Positions 11,894-24,542 of a DNA stretch of 64,000 nt are shown here, one piece after another. The notes below the pieces were generated by a model, which saw nothing but the letters and a program-made list of their open reading frames with translations, was not told where the DNA came from and did no database searches. Origin of the DNA: Echinostoma caproni (taxonomy: Eukaryota > Platyhelminthes > Trematoda > Plagiorchiida > Echinostomatidae). A program made the position numbers and the translations under genes. Position 1 is the first letter of the stretch. The number at the start of each line of letters is the position of its first letter. The stretch lies in the NCBI GenBank assembly GCA_900618425.1, contig UZAN01039877.1:33380-97379 (forward strand). The letters run 5' to 3'.

Positions 11894-14540
11894 GTTGACA
11901 ATAGGCAAACAAAATTTATTGACAAATGCAACGTGTGATAGTGAGCTTAGGGGATAATGAAAAAAGACAGCATGAAAAAATGTTCCTTTCAATAACCATT
12001 TTGCTGACGGTTGAGACGAAAGCGAAGACACAAAAAGAGAAAGTAGTAGAATATGTGACAGACAAAGGTCAGGATAAACTCTAAGCCTCGTGCATCGAAA
12101 TTGGAACGGCCGGGCAGTGTGTTCCTTTCATTTAATTCAATTGAAATATTCCAGATGTGTATTGTTTTCAACTTGACTGCAAACAGTCATTGAGAACGAG
12201 TGAAGCATATGAGAGCTGACGGGACAGGGTGTGAGAATGATCGTGTTTAGTAGGTATCACGAACGACTGCCGATGTTTTCATTGCTATACTTCAATGGAC
12301 CCTACATCCCGTCTCCCTGCTTTGTTTGTTTTTCATAGGTTTGAGAACAACCATTGTCCATTGCAGGAGAAACAGTGAATCGAAGCAGTGTCTGAAATTT
12401 CCCTGTTTGAATGGGTGAGTGTGATTTCACAGGACGTTTGGGTATGATTAGTAGCTTTGAGATTCCAAGAATGGTGCACACGGAATAGAAAGAAACGCGA
12501 CAAACAAATATATTCTGTTTGAAGTTCAGTACATGAAAACTAGTAGAAACTATTCAAATACTCAGGCATGTGTTCTTTAGGTTTTTGTTTGTGGTGGTTT
12601 TCATTCCAGCGTCTATCCAAGAATGTCAGCCTACAATGCACGTAACTCTGAGTAAGTGAACGGCTATAACATATTTTGATTTTCTTACAAGCTCCTTGGT
12701 GATTATTCGTTCAAGGCTGACGTTATTCAATAGCCTAATGCCCTTGAAAATCAATCAAATAAAACTTCTCTCCTCATATGGTTTAACGCGTTTTTCCATG
12801 TGACGTCCGTCCTTTCGGCTTGCCCAGCAACACAATTGATTCACTCAGAAAGGGTTTTCATTTTCATATATTTCGTTTATTTTTCTCAAAAGTGGATATT
12901 GTTTGATATTAGAATGTTATTCGTCCTCGAATACGTTTGAGAATAACATTTTTTGTTGTTCATCTTTAGTGAGTGGAACGAATTGGGTACCGAAAATTAG
13001 TGTGATCATCTCGGCAATATTCCATTCATCGTGGTAACGCACATAACTACAAATTTAATATTGTCCTTCTCAGCCATTCTTTTATAAAAAAATTCATTTC
13101 AAACACAGGATTTTTGGGGCTTTTATCTATTCTCTCAGAAATCGAGCGGTTGAATGGTTGGGTGCACATTCTCACATGTTTGTCCTATTTCATCGTTTTT
13201 CAAGTTTTTCGGGTCTGACCAGTGTGATAACCACATAATGTGCAATCACAACTGCTTATTGTTCTGCAATTCCGAATGCTGTGTCGTCTGAAGCGAGTTG
13301 GAATTAATCTTCGAAAGCTCTATGAGCCGGACTAATGTACTATTCTCAGCTGAACCACACAAACGTTGCGTACACTTCGATGGATGAACGAAAAACCCCA
13401 ACGCGACTTTGTACTTTAATGTTACTAGCCAACCGAAACCTACATATGCTTGTATCCTACAAGTATGTGCACTATGTAGCGCTTGTCTTTAAAGTAAACC
13501 GATTGTTTGTCCTTATTCAACTGTCATTTCTTCTCATTTGATCAAGGTTGTTGACAATCCCAGCAACCGTCCAAATCCATCATAGTGCGTATCTGTCAGT
13601 TCAGTCAAGATCGTTTCACTTTCCTCTTTCTAGGTTAGACATTCTGGGCTTCGTTGTTCACGTGAGGTAGCACGTGCAAACGATATGCAAAGAAGAATCG
13701 TTTCTCACACATTCACCTCCCCCCATCGGTATTCGGGTATATCGTGATGTCAATCTGACAGAAAGCCTTTCAATGTGTGGGCGTGTTTATGCTTGAGTAT
13801 AAGATCAAAGAGTGAATAAACTTTTTAAGTGAAACCCACAAAAAGAACAATAACAATAAAAAATGTTACTATTTCTGGTACTGCAAGATAATATGAGATA
13901 GTTGAATGGCCAATCATTGCGGATAAGGTGAACTAAACTTTTCCGAAAAACTGAAGGGTAAATAATTATTTTGGTTACAAATTGCATTTTGTAGCATTCA
14001 AATTCGTCTGTTTAACCCAGAGGGAATAAATCTATCTAGCTGTTACTCTCAGGTGTATTTTTCATACTATTTGGCAGTAACAGGGAGCAGATTGTTACGA
14101 TAATCCGTTGACAATAAAACGCCACTAGAACAAGCACCAGTTACGCGAAGTTTATGGGATTAGTTGCACAAGCTGAGTTTTTACATTTACATAGAGAACT
14201 TTCATTGAGACTATATTCTGTGGATATAGGTTGTACACTGTATATCGTAATACAAATGCCAGTTCAGAACTGAGCGGACCAATTCAGATTGGTGGGAAGT
14301 TAGTTGCGTTAAACTCTTCGAGTATATCGATTTGGTAGCTCAGTTGAAAAATCTAGGACCCCTGATTTGAGGATCAGTTTGCAGTTTGTTGAAGTTTATC
14401 GGTGCTTTGGTTATGCGACGTTGTGAAACAGGTAGAAACTATTACACGGGAACTTTTCTGTGATTGAAGATGAGATTGGCGATTAGCTGTTATTAGTCAA
14501 AGTTGATGGAAAGTTTTTATTAAAATGTTTTATTGTTACA
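11894..14540. other. Non-coding stretch
   Basis: No exon with paired splice signals, RNA gene or recognisable repeat was found. The sequence is AT-rich and consistent with intron or intergenic DNA. Confidence 0.4.
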
Positions 14541-15835
14541 CGTAATTGAATACAGTAAAAGGTGTAAACCCCATTATCTGAGGATCAACAATACGTGGGA
14601 AGGTAAAGGGAACAGTCAAGCTAGAACCTGCTTGTTGATTCTGCGTTTTATGGAAAGGATGTTGTACACTGGAGAACGGAAAGGAGGAGGGTGTGCTGTT
14701 CTTGAGAACAATATGATTGAACATTATACATGCAATACTTAGTGAAAGCCATTTGAAATGAGTGGCTAGGTGCTTGTGTGCGGAATCTACGAAGAAGATA
14801 AAGCAAAAAGAGACAAAAGCGGAAAGTTAACTGGAGCAAAATCTAAGCTAATATCGATTGAATAAAGATAAAGTAGTGATTGCCTGGGGATGAGCTAGTA
14901 ACTGCAATTTACATGTTAGGGGTGGGTCGTTGAAGAGTACAGCGGGGGCTTAACGTTGAACCAGATCCAGATGAGACATAGAAGTGGACGATGTTCCACC
15001 CCACACATGACTGCAGTGTATAGGGCGAATGTGAGCTTTGTCAAGCGAAATGAGGTGCATGTGGGTGAAGAAAAGTCTTGCACGGAAGAGGGAGCCAATT
15101 TTGCTCGGGGACAAGTATACAAATACATGGTGACCCTCAGAGAAGATGATGAGGTAAAACTCAATAGACTGCATGAATCTGTGGAACGGAGAATGTTTGA
15201 GTTAAAATTCAATGAAAGGGAAATGTGCGTGGTTAAGAGATATTAACATAAGGGGATTTTTACTGTCATTAAAGAAACACGACTGTGACAGCTCCAAGGA
15301 AAAGCAAGGCCCAGATCGGAATATACGGATACACTGATAAAGGACAGGTCATTGTTAATTCAGGGGTTAGCGATGCGTAAAGGGAAATCGGACAAAGAGT
15401 GAAGGTTGGCTTCATCCGCGAAGGTTTGAATAGGATTTGAAGTTGAATTAAGGTTATCAGTAAACATTAGAGTTCTCGAGTGTCGCTGAACGTGTACTTG
15501 AAATGAGCACCGGACGATCAACGGTAGATCGACGGAATCGGAAGCCGTATTGACGGTCACTAAGCGTCTTGCTCCGCTCCAGGTGGCAGCGGAGCTGATC
15601 AGCAATGACTGACTCCATAATCTTCGAAATAACTGATGTGGGAGAGATGGGGGTTTAGTTGCTTGTGTCTTAGTGGCCGCCGCGCTTGGTGATGGAAACT
15701 ATTTCGGATATTTCGTGAGTTTGGCAATGCCCGGGAATCAGTGAATTGAGAGACTAAGTGACATAGGAGAGGGGGCAGTTCCGTGGCATCCATTTATATG
15801 ACGATGGGAAGAATCCTGTCGGATCCAGGTTGTTT
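14541..15835 (-). mobile_element. Decayed non-LTR retrotransposon (LINE), RT and C-terminal parts
   Basis: Read on the - strand from about 15835 downward, the translation gives successive pieces of a Jockey/CR1-type reverse transcriptase. These are an RILPIVI linker, TPISPTSVISKIMESVIA, DQLRCHLERSKTLSDRQYGF followed by RFRRST (the conserved QYGFRxxRST block), then after an internal deletion NPIQTFADEANLHS. FADEAN, at 15405-15422, corresponds to the FADD catalytic box with the second Asp changed to Glu. Next come HCSHVWGG at about 15000, LLAHPQAITTLSLFNRY, and LRFCSS near 14840. Stops and frameshifts occur throughout, so it is inactive. The block order matches the LINE at 19.7-22.6 kb, so both belong to related lineages. 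The 3' end is uncertain. Confidence 0.82.
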
Positions 15836-16652
15836 GTGTGGTTATATATGTATGTATAATTACATTTATTTTTAAATTAACATGGTTAGGAATTACCGAA
15901 AACGAGTTTGGTCGCCATTATCTGTTCAATTCCAAATAAGCTATTTCATTCTTTTTAAAGAATGACTCGTGATTATTTCTTTTGCTTCCTCCTCCTACTT
16001 CTCACTAGTGTCGGTGTGTCACGTGTGGGTTGAATTATTATCAGACCATGTTGATGGTGACTGTAATCGATTTGAAATTCCGTGCCTATTCGTTTAAGAA
16101 CCACTGGAGCCCAATTCACCTGGAGACATACTGACAATTGAGGTAGGACGTTTCACAGTGTGATAAAACAATTTAGAAGTGATGTGGGTAGGTGGGGTGG
16201 TGGATAGCGGAGTTGGACGCTATTGTAAGTACGTAATCACGTGAAAGTACTAGTTGATGAGAATAAAACCATCAATCATTTTAATTCATCAAAGCCTTCT
16301 GAGAATCGATGAGTTGATGAGCATTCTCGCTGTGCCTGAGGGTGTTATGTTCGCCCACCAATGCAATTTATTATTAGTTCTGTAAATCCCAATTAAGAGT
16401 ATGGTTTCATTCGGTTTTATTTGTTGAAACAACTGCGTGTCTATTCCTGAGATGTTAAGTGCTGTGCACAAGTGTTAACAACTACTTTAAAAATGTTTAT
16501 GCCGGAAACAATAAAGAGTACAAACAACTTGAAATAGATTTGATTTTCATTCATTCCTAATCCAACTCTCCTAATTCTTGTATCAAACAGTAACGAGTTA
16601 TTTTGTAGTATAACGCAATTTTTCAGTTATATGAACGTATTGACGAGTAAAG
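15836..16652. other. Non-coding stretch
   Basis: No gene recognised. There is a short alternating purine-pyrimidine tract (TATATATGTATGTATA) near 15843, just upstream of the - strand LINE relic. It may be residual 5' sequence or a simple repeat. Confidence 0.35.
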
Positions 16653-16821
16653 TTTTTTTCATTTTCATATTACTTCCTTTTTATTGAATATACAAAGATA
16701 AATCAAAGGGCTACCATTCAACGCACAATGGGGAAAGTCATGCTGTGGTGATGGGGGTCGAACACTCATCCCCTGGGTGAGAAATTGGTGCTTTTACCAC
16801 TGGCCCACCACCGCCCTGGTA
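16653..16821 (-). repeat. tRNA-derived SINE, family 1, copy A
   Basis: This is a nearly full copy read on the - strand. The head near 16815 reads GCGGTGGTGGGCCAGTGGTA, resembling a tRNA A box. A B-box-like GTGTTCGACCCCC lies near 16752-16764. The 3' body ends in the family tail with ATTCAATAAAAAGGAAGTAA (reverse complement near 16672-16691), then an A-rich end. The CCTTCCTGAAAATTGT segment of the family tail is missing here. Confidence 0.75.
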
Positions 16822-17973
16822 CAGTGTTAGAATTGTTATTAGTCAACGATTTCGCCAGTTATAAATCAGCTATTTACTCACATTAGTTGGAATGTTATAA
16901 GGAGAATACCACGTATAGACTTTGACATATTAATGGTGGTTCAAGCGGAAAACCGTTTAGTTGTTGAGTTGGTACTGCTTGAGATGAAGAAAAAGCGTGC
17001 TAAGGTTTGCCAAAGCATTTGCCATAATATATTTCAAGCCGGACATTTGCGTGCAAAATATCCATTCCATCTTTGAAACTCCATCATTATTACACAACTC
17101 TGTTTTTCACCCAAGATTTGGACCTATTCTCCATTGCATAACTATTCTGTTAATAATTTCTGGCTTTATCTAAAGTAACAGTCCTTTCATTTGTTACAAA
17201 GTGATCATTCTTTTAACCAAATATTGGGTTTTATTACACAGCTATTCTAATCTTTCTAATCAGATTTCCCCTCCTTCTCTTTCACCCACCGTCAAACGAC
17301 TTTAATGACTACGCAAGAACTAAACATTTTCACCCTAATTTTGTAAACGTCAACATATACTCTTCTTATTATACCGGTAAAAGCTATATAATGCAAGTGC
17401 AGTGTTGATTCAGAATAGTGGAGTTTGATAACCAATGTCAATTCTGCTCATAATGTGTAAATTATCAGTTTTTTGTCAACAAATCAATTCAAGTAGACTT
17501 TTGCGTGAAGAACGCTCTGCATTCGTTCAGTATATTTTGATACCGTGGTTGTAGAGAAAACTATCAATCATCACACACATTGGCATCAGACTCGATTTCT
17601 ATTTCGTTTTGAAGCTCTTCTTATTGTCCCATCTATGTTGGTTTCCTATAAACTGCTTGCATGCGGTTCGGTGATTTTTGGAGTCATAAGATATACAGTA
17701 CTGTCCAATCAAAACGGACTACAACATTCTTTTTCTGATCAATTGATTTGGATCATATTAATCACCTAGATTAATATTGTAGATATGGACAATAAGTTAT
17801 CTCTTGTCTACTTCGATCTACGTAGATTTAGGCTGCCCGATTATCGATAAAACGTGCCTGACCTTGATTGTCAAGATTAAATAGTCTCAACATGAAAATT
17901 GCAAGCTTCATCAAATATGAAAACGCAATATATTTCAATAGGATTCACTGAAGTAATATCCCAAATTATTTAC
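16822..17973. other. Non-coding stretch
   Basis: No exon with splice support and no repeat recognised. The sequence is AT-rich. Confidence 0.35.
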
Positions 17974-18094
17974 ATAAACCGTTGCCATCTCGGTTATTTG
18001 TAATGGTTTAGGTCCATCACTACTGAAACAATGGGAGTATCCGCTACATTCTGAACAATTCCAACCGCTGAGTATAAACCAATCCGGAAAGTCA
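17974..18094 (-). CDS. Weak candidate internal exon with a C-x2-C motif
   Basis: Read on the - strand, TCTTTATATCAG precedes one leftover base and 40 codons (DFPDWFILSGWNCSECSGYS then HCFSSDGPKPLQITEMATVY). These are followed by a GTAAAT donor in phase 0. The C-x2-C pair and nearby His/Cys could suggest metal binding, but no family is recognised. It lies on the same strand as the 24.5 kb exon but does not take up its phase directly, so another exon would be needed between them. Confidence 0.25.
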
Positions 18095-18810
18095 CTGATA
18101 TAAAGACTCACCATGGCTTGTTTTATTATTATTTTGAAAAAAATTACTTTAGTAACAATGATGTAACCTATACGAACCCACAAGTGTTTCTCATGGATCC
18201 GTTGATTCAGTTTCGATTAGACCAGAAGTCAGTTAAAAATATCAATACCAGAAGTTGCTGTCTTATAGATAAAAAAACGTGGATTCCGTTTTCCCATGTG
18301 TTTCTAACAGCAGTTTATGAAGCTGTCATTTAGGTACTGCTGGTTCCCGCATGTTTATGAAATATGGATGAATACCACTACCACCACTGTTGTAAGGTAC
18401 TGCTCACATTTGTGACTTGTACGGTTGGAGTGTACGAAAGGAAACGTTTGGGCGATTCTCATACTGGACCGACCGAACAAGACCTCCTGTAACGAATAAA
18501 TGCATTCATAACAGATAATGACGTAACGTTCAATGTACTAGCCTGCTTGCTAGTCGGAAATGAGAGTGACCTCTTCCATATGAAACGTTTTTTCTGTGTT
18601 ATCCAATTTATGAATACTTCAATCGTTTTTTCCTGGAGAACAACTCTCCCAGGTCCCGCACAGATTTTCTGGAATTATGACACCAATAATAATCATTGAT
18701 CCCCTCAGTAATCTCATCTCTGTCGGTATACCAAAGCAGCTAGTGTACAACATCCGGTTGTGATTTGTGTTCCTCTCCACAAACAGCCATTGCACGAATT
18801 TCAATGTATT
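18095..18810. other. Non-coding stretch
   Basis: No gene or repeat recognised before the SINE at 18811. Confidence 0.35.
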
Positions 18811-18995
18811 CTAGCCAGCGGTGGCCCGGTGGTACCGGCACCAAATTATCACCCCGGGGATGTGTTCGAATCCCACCACCACCGTCTGACTTTACCCATT
18901 GTGTGTTGAATGGCAGGCCTTTGATTGGACTCTTCCCCCCTTCCTGAAAATTGTACCATTGCATGTTCAATAAAAGGAAGTAAAAAACAATAAAA
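18811..18995 (+). repeat. tRNA-derived SINE, family 1, copy B (best copy)
   Basis: This is the clearest member of the family. The head GCGGTGGCCCGGTGGTACCG matches an A-box-like start, a B-box GTGTTCGAATCCC lies about 40 bases on, and the body runs through a TTTGATTGG segment. The tail is CTTCCTGAAAATTGTACCA, then TTGCATGTTCAATAAAAGG, then AAGTAAAAAACAATAAAAAG. The tail contains AATAAA. Shared with copies at 16.7, 29.8, 38.5, 44.2, 52.4 and 61.8 kb. Confidence 0.82.
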
Positions 18996-19695
18996 AGATA
19001 ATAACAGCCATGTCAGTGTGAATCTCCTCACGCTGTGCTGCTCATTAGTTTACATTTGATCCAGATGAGCCAACGGTTAATTGAAACATGGCAACTAAGA
19101 ACCTCTATATCTGCTACAGCTCTGGTTCTAGTAGTTCCGTTCCATTGTTTTAGGTCAATGCTAATCAATTACCACACGTTTGGGGTCAGACAAACTACTT
19201 AATAACCCCACAATAAAAGAGATCGACACCTGAGCACATCCTGCGCCTATCCTACTTATTCGTGCCTAGTGAGTATTGTGAATATATAGGGCCAGATATC
19301 TCTTCGTTATGTCATGTCAGTCGGTGACTCGTATAAACCAATGAACGCTTTTGTGATCCAATCAATTTACACTTCAGTAGCGTGCAGATATCTGGAAGCT
19401 CACTAGGAAGCTGGACCAGCAATTGAATTCCAAATATCATAATTTTATTATCATCCTGATAGAGGAAAGTAGATGTAAACTGATAGTCCATGGAAAACCT
19501 GCGAAGGACTACATTCCCAAAGCATCACAACCGGTTTCTGTTTGTGTAAGGAAGTGCACATGACACATCTACTATTTTACACTCTGTCCTCCTGAAATTC
19601 CGAAATTGAAAGATTTACTATAAATGTGAGCTTACAATCCCGGTCAATCTGTTCTCAAACTGTCACCTCTTCTGTGGATTAAGTTGGGGCATTTT
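18996..19695. other. Non-coding stretch
   Basis: No gene or repeat recognised between the SINE and the LINE. Confidence 0.35.
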
Positions 19696-22640
19696 ATACC
19701 CAGATGGTAGGCGGCTCTGCCGTCGCCCGGCTCACTACCACGCCTGATCTATTGAAGCCTTATGTGGTCCGCCACTCCAAGTTTCAGGATCATGGTTGCC
19801 GATTTCCTAACAACATAAACGTGAATATACAAATCACGAACGTTCATGTACTCTCGCTCGCTCTACGCACTCAGACTGTAAATACGCTCTCATCAACCTC
19901 ACCAACCCTCGCGGTCTAAACCGCAATATTAATTCTGTACATCATTTTCTGCATTCGTCTTCTCCACTCGCCCTTGTTTTAACCGAAACACAAATCGGCC
20001 CCTCGTCGGACACCAACTACCTTCAATTCCCCAACTACACTCTCCGTTCCTCCGTTCTACTCAAAGCTGGTGTCTGCGCCTTTATTCTCATATCACTCGC
20101 CGCCTCCAGGACTTCAAATCTTGACTTTTCGAATCGTGAACTGCAGCTATTGTGGCTGAAACTCCGACTTCCTTTGTTTGATCATTACTTTTGAGTTCTT
20201 TATCGTTTCCCCCAAAACGGCAATTCTTCCATCTTCGATGTTCTATCTTCGAACATTAAACATTTGTTTGCAACCGACCCCAACTGCCATGTTACCATCT
20301 TGGGAGATTTTAACGTTCACAATCAGGACTTTTTGACACATTGATCTGCTACTTCACCTTTGGGACACGAAGCCGAACACTTCACTTTGGTCAACAACTA
20401 GTTGACCTCCCCACACATATCCCTGATCAAGCTGGTGATTGTGTCCACACCCTCGATTTAATTCTCACTTCGGTCTCTCTTTTCGTCTCCCTCCTCTAGG
20501 CTCATCAGATTGTTTCTTGTTCTATTAGGTTTTCAAACTTCGAGCCGCCACCCACCTCGAGACACATTCTAGCGCTACAACTCAGCTAAATGAGACGGTT
20601 TCCGTGATTTCATAACTGCTTACCTCTGGAACGATTGCTGTTTCTCTTTGGATGTTTCCAAATCCGTTACTAACTTCAAGGTACGCATCTTTTTATTCCG
20701 CACTTTTCCAAATCCGACGAACCCAAGTTCTCTGAGTGGTTTAACCATGCACGTGACCGCGCTGTGCGCTTTACACGTTCAGCCTTCCGCCGCTGGCGCC
20801 GCTCGCCCACCCCCTCTCCCACCATCGCTTCGTGCAAGCTAGGAACAGAAGCTCGACTACCATTCAGAGACTCAAAGAACGCTTTGTTCACCATTAAGCC
20901 GAAAACTTGGTCTCGTCCGCCACCGATAGCCGAACATTTTGGTCCCTTGCCAAAGCAATTTCCCGTATTTTCTGTTATTCCAACTTCCTCCCAATCTGCC
21001 ATTCCTCTGATCTTGTATGTCAACCACACGAGAAAGTTGAGGTTTTTGCTTCCCAGTTTGCCACCAATTCCACCTTACCCCATTTTCCTACAAATCCACA
21101 TTCTTCCTTCTTCACTGAAAACCCTTCTATACTTCATATCAGCACTAGGAAAATCCGTCAAACCTTGCGCTCTCTAAATGCAAACAAACCACCCGATCCG
21201 GAGGGTAATCCGCCCATCGTCCTCAAAATGTGTGCTCCCTAGCTAGCTCCTGTTTTACGTCGTCTTTTCTGTCTTTCCTTCAACTTTCTTCCTTTCCAAC
21301 CCCCTGGATGCACGCCGTGATTTTTCCCATTCCCAAACGCGGTAACCTTTCTTATCCAAACAATTACCGACCCATTTTCCTCATACCTGTGGCTACAAAA
21401 GTATTTGAAACTATTATTTCTGGCCAACTACGGACGTTTCTTGAACGCAAAGGGCTACTGAGCGACAGCCAGTATGGCTTTCGACCGCGTCGTTCCACCG
21501 ATTACCCTCTGGCTCTTGTCTCACAATCCTGGTCAGCCTTACTCGATAATCGCGGGGAAACACACTTGGTCTCGCTTAATATCTCAAAGACCTTCGATTG
21601 AGTGTGGCACGAAGGTTCACTGGCAAAACTACCCATGTTCGGGTTCCCTCCAGCGCTCGTAGCATGGATATCACGTTTCCTCCGTCCGAATTAATAAGGT
21701 TCTATCTCAGCCATTCCGTGTGAACGATGTTTTTCCCCAAGGTTCAGTACTTGCGCCCACCCTCTTAATTCTATTTATCAATGATCTCCTTTCGCAGTCT
21801 GCCAACCCGATCCACTCTTTTGCTGATGACACCACCCTCCACTGCTTTCTCTCCTACCGCACTGCTTTCCGTGCCCGAACCAACATGGATGGTGACCGTA
21901 GTGCAGTTAACGTGTCACGGACTCCGATTTCGAACACATCTCCTCCTGGGGCATCGCAAACCACGTTTCGTTCAATAGTTCTAAAATATCTCTTTCAAAT
22001 GCTTTAAAACACCATTCGTTCTCCCCCATTTATCCTTTGATTCCACCCCTTTGCGTTCTACAGACTCGGTTTCCCTTCCTGGATTACCTTTAACCTTCTA
22101 ATTATGCTGGTCCCGTTTTATTTCTAACCTGGCTTCTCGTGCTGCCCGCAAGGTTGGATTTCTGTTTCGCGCCAGACGTTTTTTCACCCCAGCTCATATT
22201 CTTCTACTGTACAAAACTCAAATGCTCCCTGCTTTTTAATACTGTAGTCGCGTATGGGGTGGGGCTTCGTCCTCTTGCCTTTCCCTTCTTCATCGTGTTC
22301 AACCAAAGGTCATCCGGCTAATCGGCGATCATTCCCTCACATCCAGTCAGCAGTCGCTAGTCCATTGTCGGGCAGTTGCTTCATTGTCCCTGTTCTACCG
22401 TTACTACTTTGGTTTTTGTTCTTCGGAACTTGCCTCGGCAGTTCCTCTTCCTGCAACTTTTACCCGCCCATCCCGTACACAGACATCTAGTCATCCTTAT
22501 CAGGTTTCTGTTCCCAGATGTCGTACCACTCTACTCCAATCTTCTTTTTCCCCCGAACTGCCAACGTGTTGTTTTCCACCAACTTACACCTTTTAAAAAC
22601 AGAATCAATAAATTGAATCTTACGTGAATGTTCCCCTACT
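19696..22640 (+). mobile_element. Non-LTR retrotransposon (Jockey/CR1-type LINE), decayed
   Basis: Three LINE domains appear in order. (1) An apurinic-like endonuclease, about 19880-20520, with LVLTETQIG, then HVTILGDFNVHN at about 20288-20323, then a DHTLDLIL-like and SSDC segment. (2) A reverse transcriptase, about 21180-21860, with NANKPPDPEGNPPIVLKM, NYRPIF, LLSDSQYGFRPRRSTD, QGSVLAPTLLILFINDL, and HSFADDTTLH (FADD at 21819-21830). (3) A C-terminal region, about 22120-22620, with LYKTQMLPAF, RVWGGASSSC, RVQPKVIRLIGDHSLTSS, SLSLFYRYYFGFCSSELA, and a final KNRINKLN. Frameshifts and stops break the frame many times, for example near 20195, 21240, 21600 and 22230. The element is therefore inactive although all catalytic boxes can still be read. 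Base composition is more C-rich than its surroundings, a sign of insertion. The true 5' end is unclear; no target-site duplication was established. Confidence 0.9.
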
Positions 22641-24542
22641 CTCTCCTTTACAGTAAGCTATTTGTCCATGGGGATCTCCACGTTTATTGTGATTCACATT
22701 GTGTAATAAAAAAAGATCATTAGGGGAAACAGTTTGAATTGCGCCCACCGGGTAATCTGAATGTACCCAGTTAGTTGCAAAGTGCAAAAGACATCAATGC
22801 AAATGCGTGGGGATCGCTGCGGCACACCGGATAGTGTTAAATTTGTTGTACTGATAAACCTGACTTTCAGTGACTATCATTCTCGAATCGCATCCGTAAA
22901 AGCCATATGTTTTCAAGATACTGCTTGTTGTCATGTCCGACGCAACTTTTGTCACCGAAGGTAATTGGATGAAGCAAAAGACGGATGTAAGCTCCGGAGT
23001 GGTCGTCAGAGGTCAGGGTGTTTTATGTATGCGAGAAAAGAGACAACCGATGTCTGGTGGAATTCAAACTAAAAAGACAGACAAAAGTGCAGGAGCATGA
23101 TGGGTACAGGTGCTTCCGGAGTATTGTCGAAACTCAGTCACAGTATCAGTTTGCTGCTTGTCAGTCATTTTTTGCAAAATCTTTTCATGATGTTTTCAAT
23201 CGGTGTACGATTAGCTTAGGACTTATGCGCTTCAAACTGTTGTTTAAATTAAGAGATCGTAAGTTTAGGGAACATTCGGTTGATTAGGGTAATGGTATGA
23301 AAATGAATACAATCAAAGATATGCTGTGCCTGGTGTGTGTTAAAATCCACATTAATTCCCGTTCACGAGGATCAAAACGTTTTTTATTGAGCAGCAGAGA
23401 TCGGATGCAAGTTATGGCATACAAGGACTTTGATCAATACCAGGGATATTTTACACTATATAGACATGATCCGATTCCTCAAAGAATAACACGAGTGAAA
23501 GAAACAGGCATCCTATCCGTCGCTGTTTCACGTTAACTAGGCCATCCAGTCACCCTTGCTTCTTTCCTTTAGAACCTAACAGCAATTTTATTCTGATAAA
23601 AACTGGAACCTCGACTGATTTATGACTCCAGAATTAAACTGGCTGCAAATGTCAGATGGATATTGATTTATTATTTTATTTTGTTTCCCTTTTTCCGAAC
23701 TAGCAACAGTCATGTGATATTTGCCCATTACCCATTAATCTCACGTGAAAACGTCAGATGGGGATCTGATTAGCTTTTTCCAAACTTCCGGGTGCGTTGT
23801 ACAGCAGCAGAGCGTTAGAATTAATACCACGAACAAGCCGCACATATCTCTCCGTGCATGGTCTTCATATCCATTAATTACTTCCCTTTCTTCTCTATCC
23901 AGGGTACTACTAAGCGTTCTGGAGACGAGAAAATCAACATTTGTTCTGATGGGGTCATTGGTCCGGATTGACTATTTTGTTGCAATTCGCAGTAAACAAC
24001 AAAGTTTGCAAACTCAATGAGTAAATTAGTTTATTTGACTAGCGGAAACGTTTTCAATCAGTTAATTGAACGAACACAAAATGTTTTCACGTGTTTCTTG
24101 AGCTGTGGTTTCTCGGTTTTAAATCTATCATTGAACAATGAATGGCCTTATCCCATGAGTTAATGCAAAGGCCCATTTATCATCAATCATTCTGGAATCA
24201 CATGCATCAATTTCAGATATGAATGAAGTCCATCGTGAACGGACGAATTCTATGCGCACCCTGTACTAATACTCAGTCTAAAGCGTTTGTCCAGTGAATA
24301 ATCAATAGTTCAAGTGAAATTCTAGAAGGAGGTTTGTATTTTGTGCTGGATTTTTTTTTAAATGGAACATCCAACGGAACTTTTAAATATAAATGTTTAC
24401 TGTTTTCTNNNNNNNGGCTTGTGTTATTGATTCTGATAACGAACGATCACGGTAAACATTTATTCTTGTGCTCAACTTTGTTCCGGTCAAATATAAGAAG
24501 ATATATGTGTGAACAGTCGCTCTTTTCGTATCTCTTACTTAC
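22641..24542. other. Mostly non-coding; one weak + strand exon-like block
   Basis: At 23903-23991 a superb acceptor (CTTCCCTTTCTTCTCTATCCAG) precedes an open block ending CGCA before GTAAAC. It reads VLLSVLETRKSTFVLMGSLV in one frame. It is on the opposite strand to the nearby gene candidate and two frames are partly open, so I do not call it a gene. Open frames at 23018-23287 and 23297-23536 lack splice support. N bases at 24409-24415 are a gap. Confidence 0.3.
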
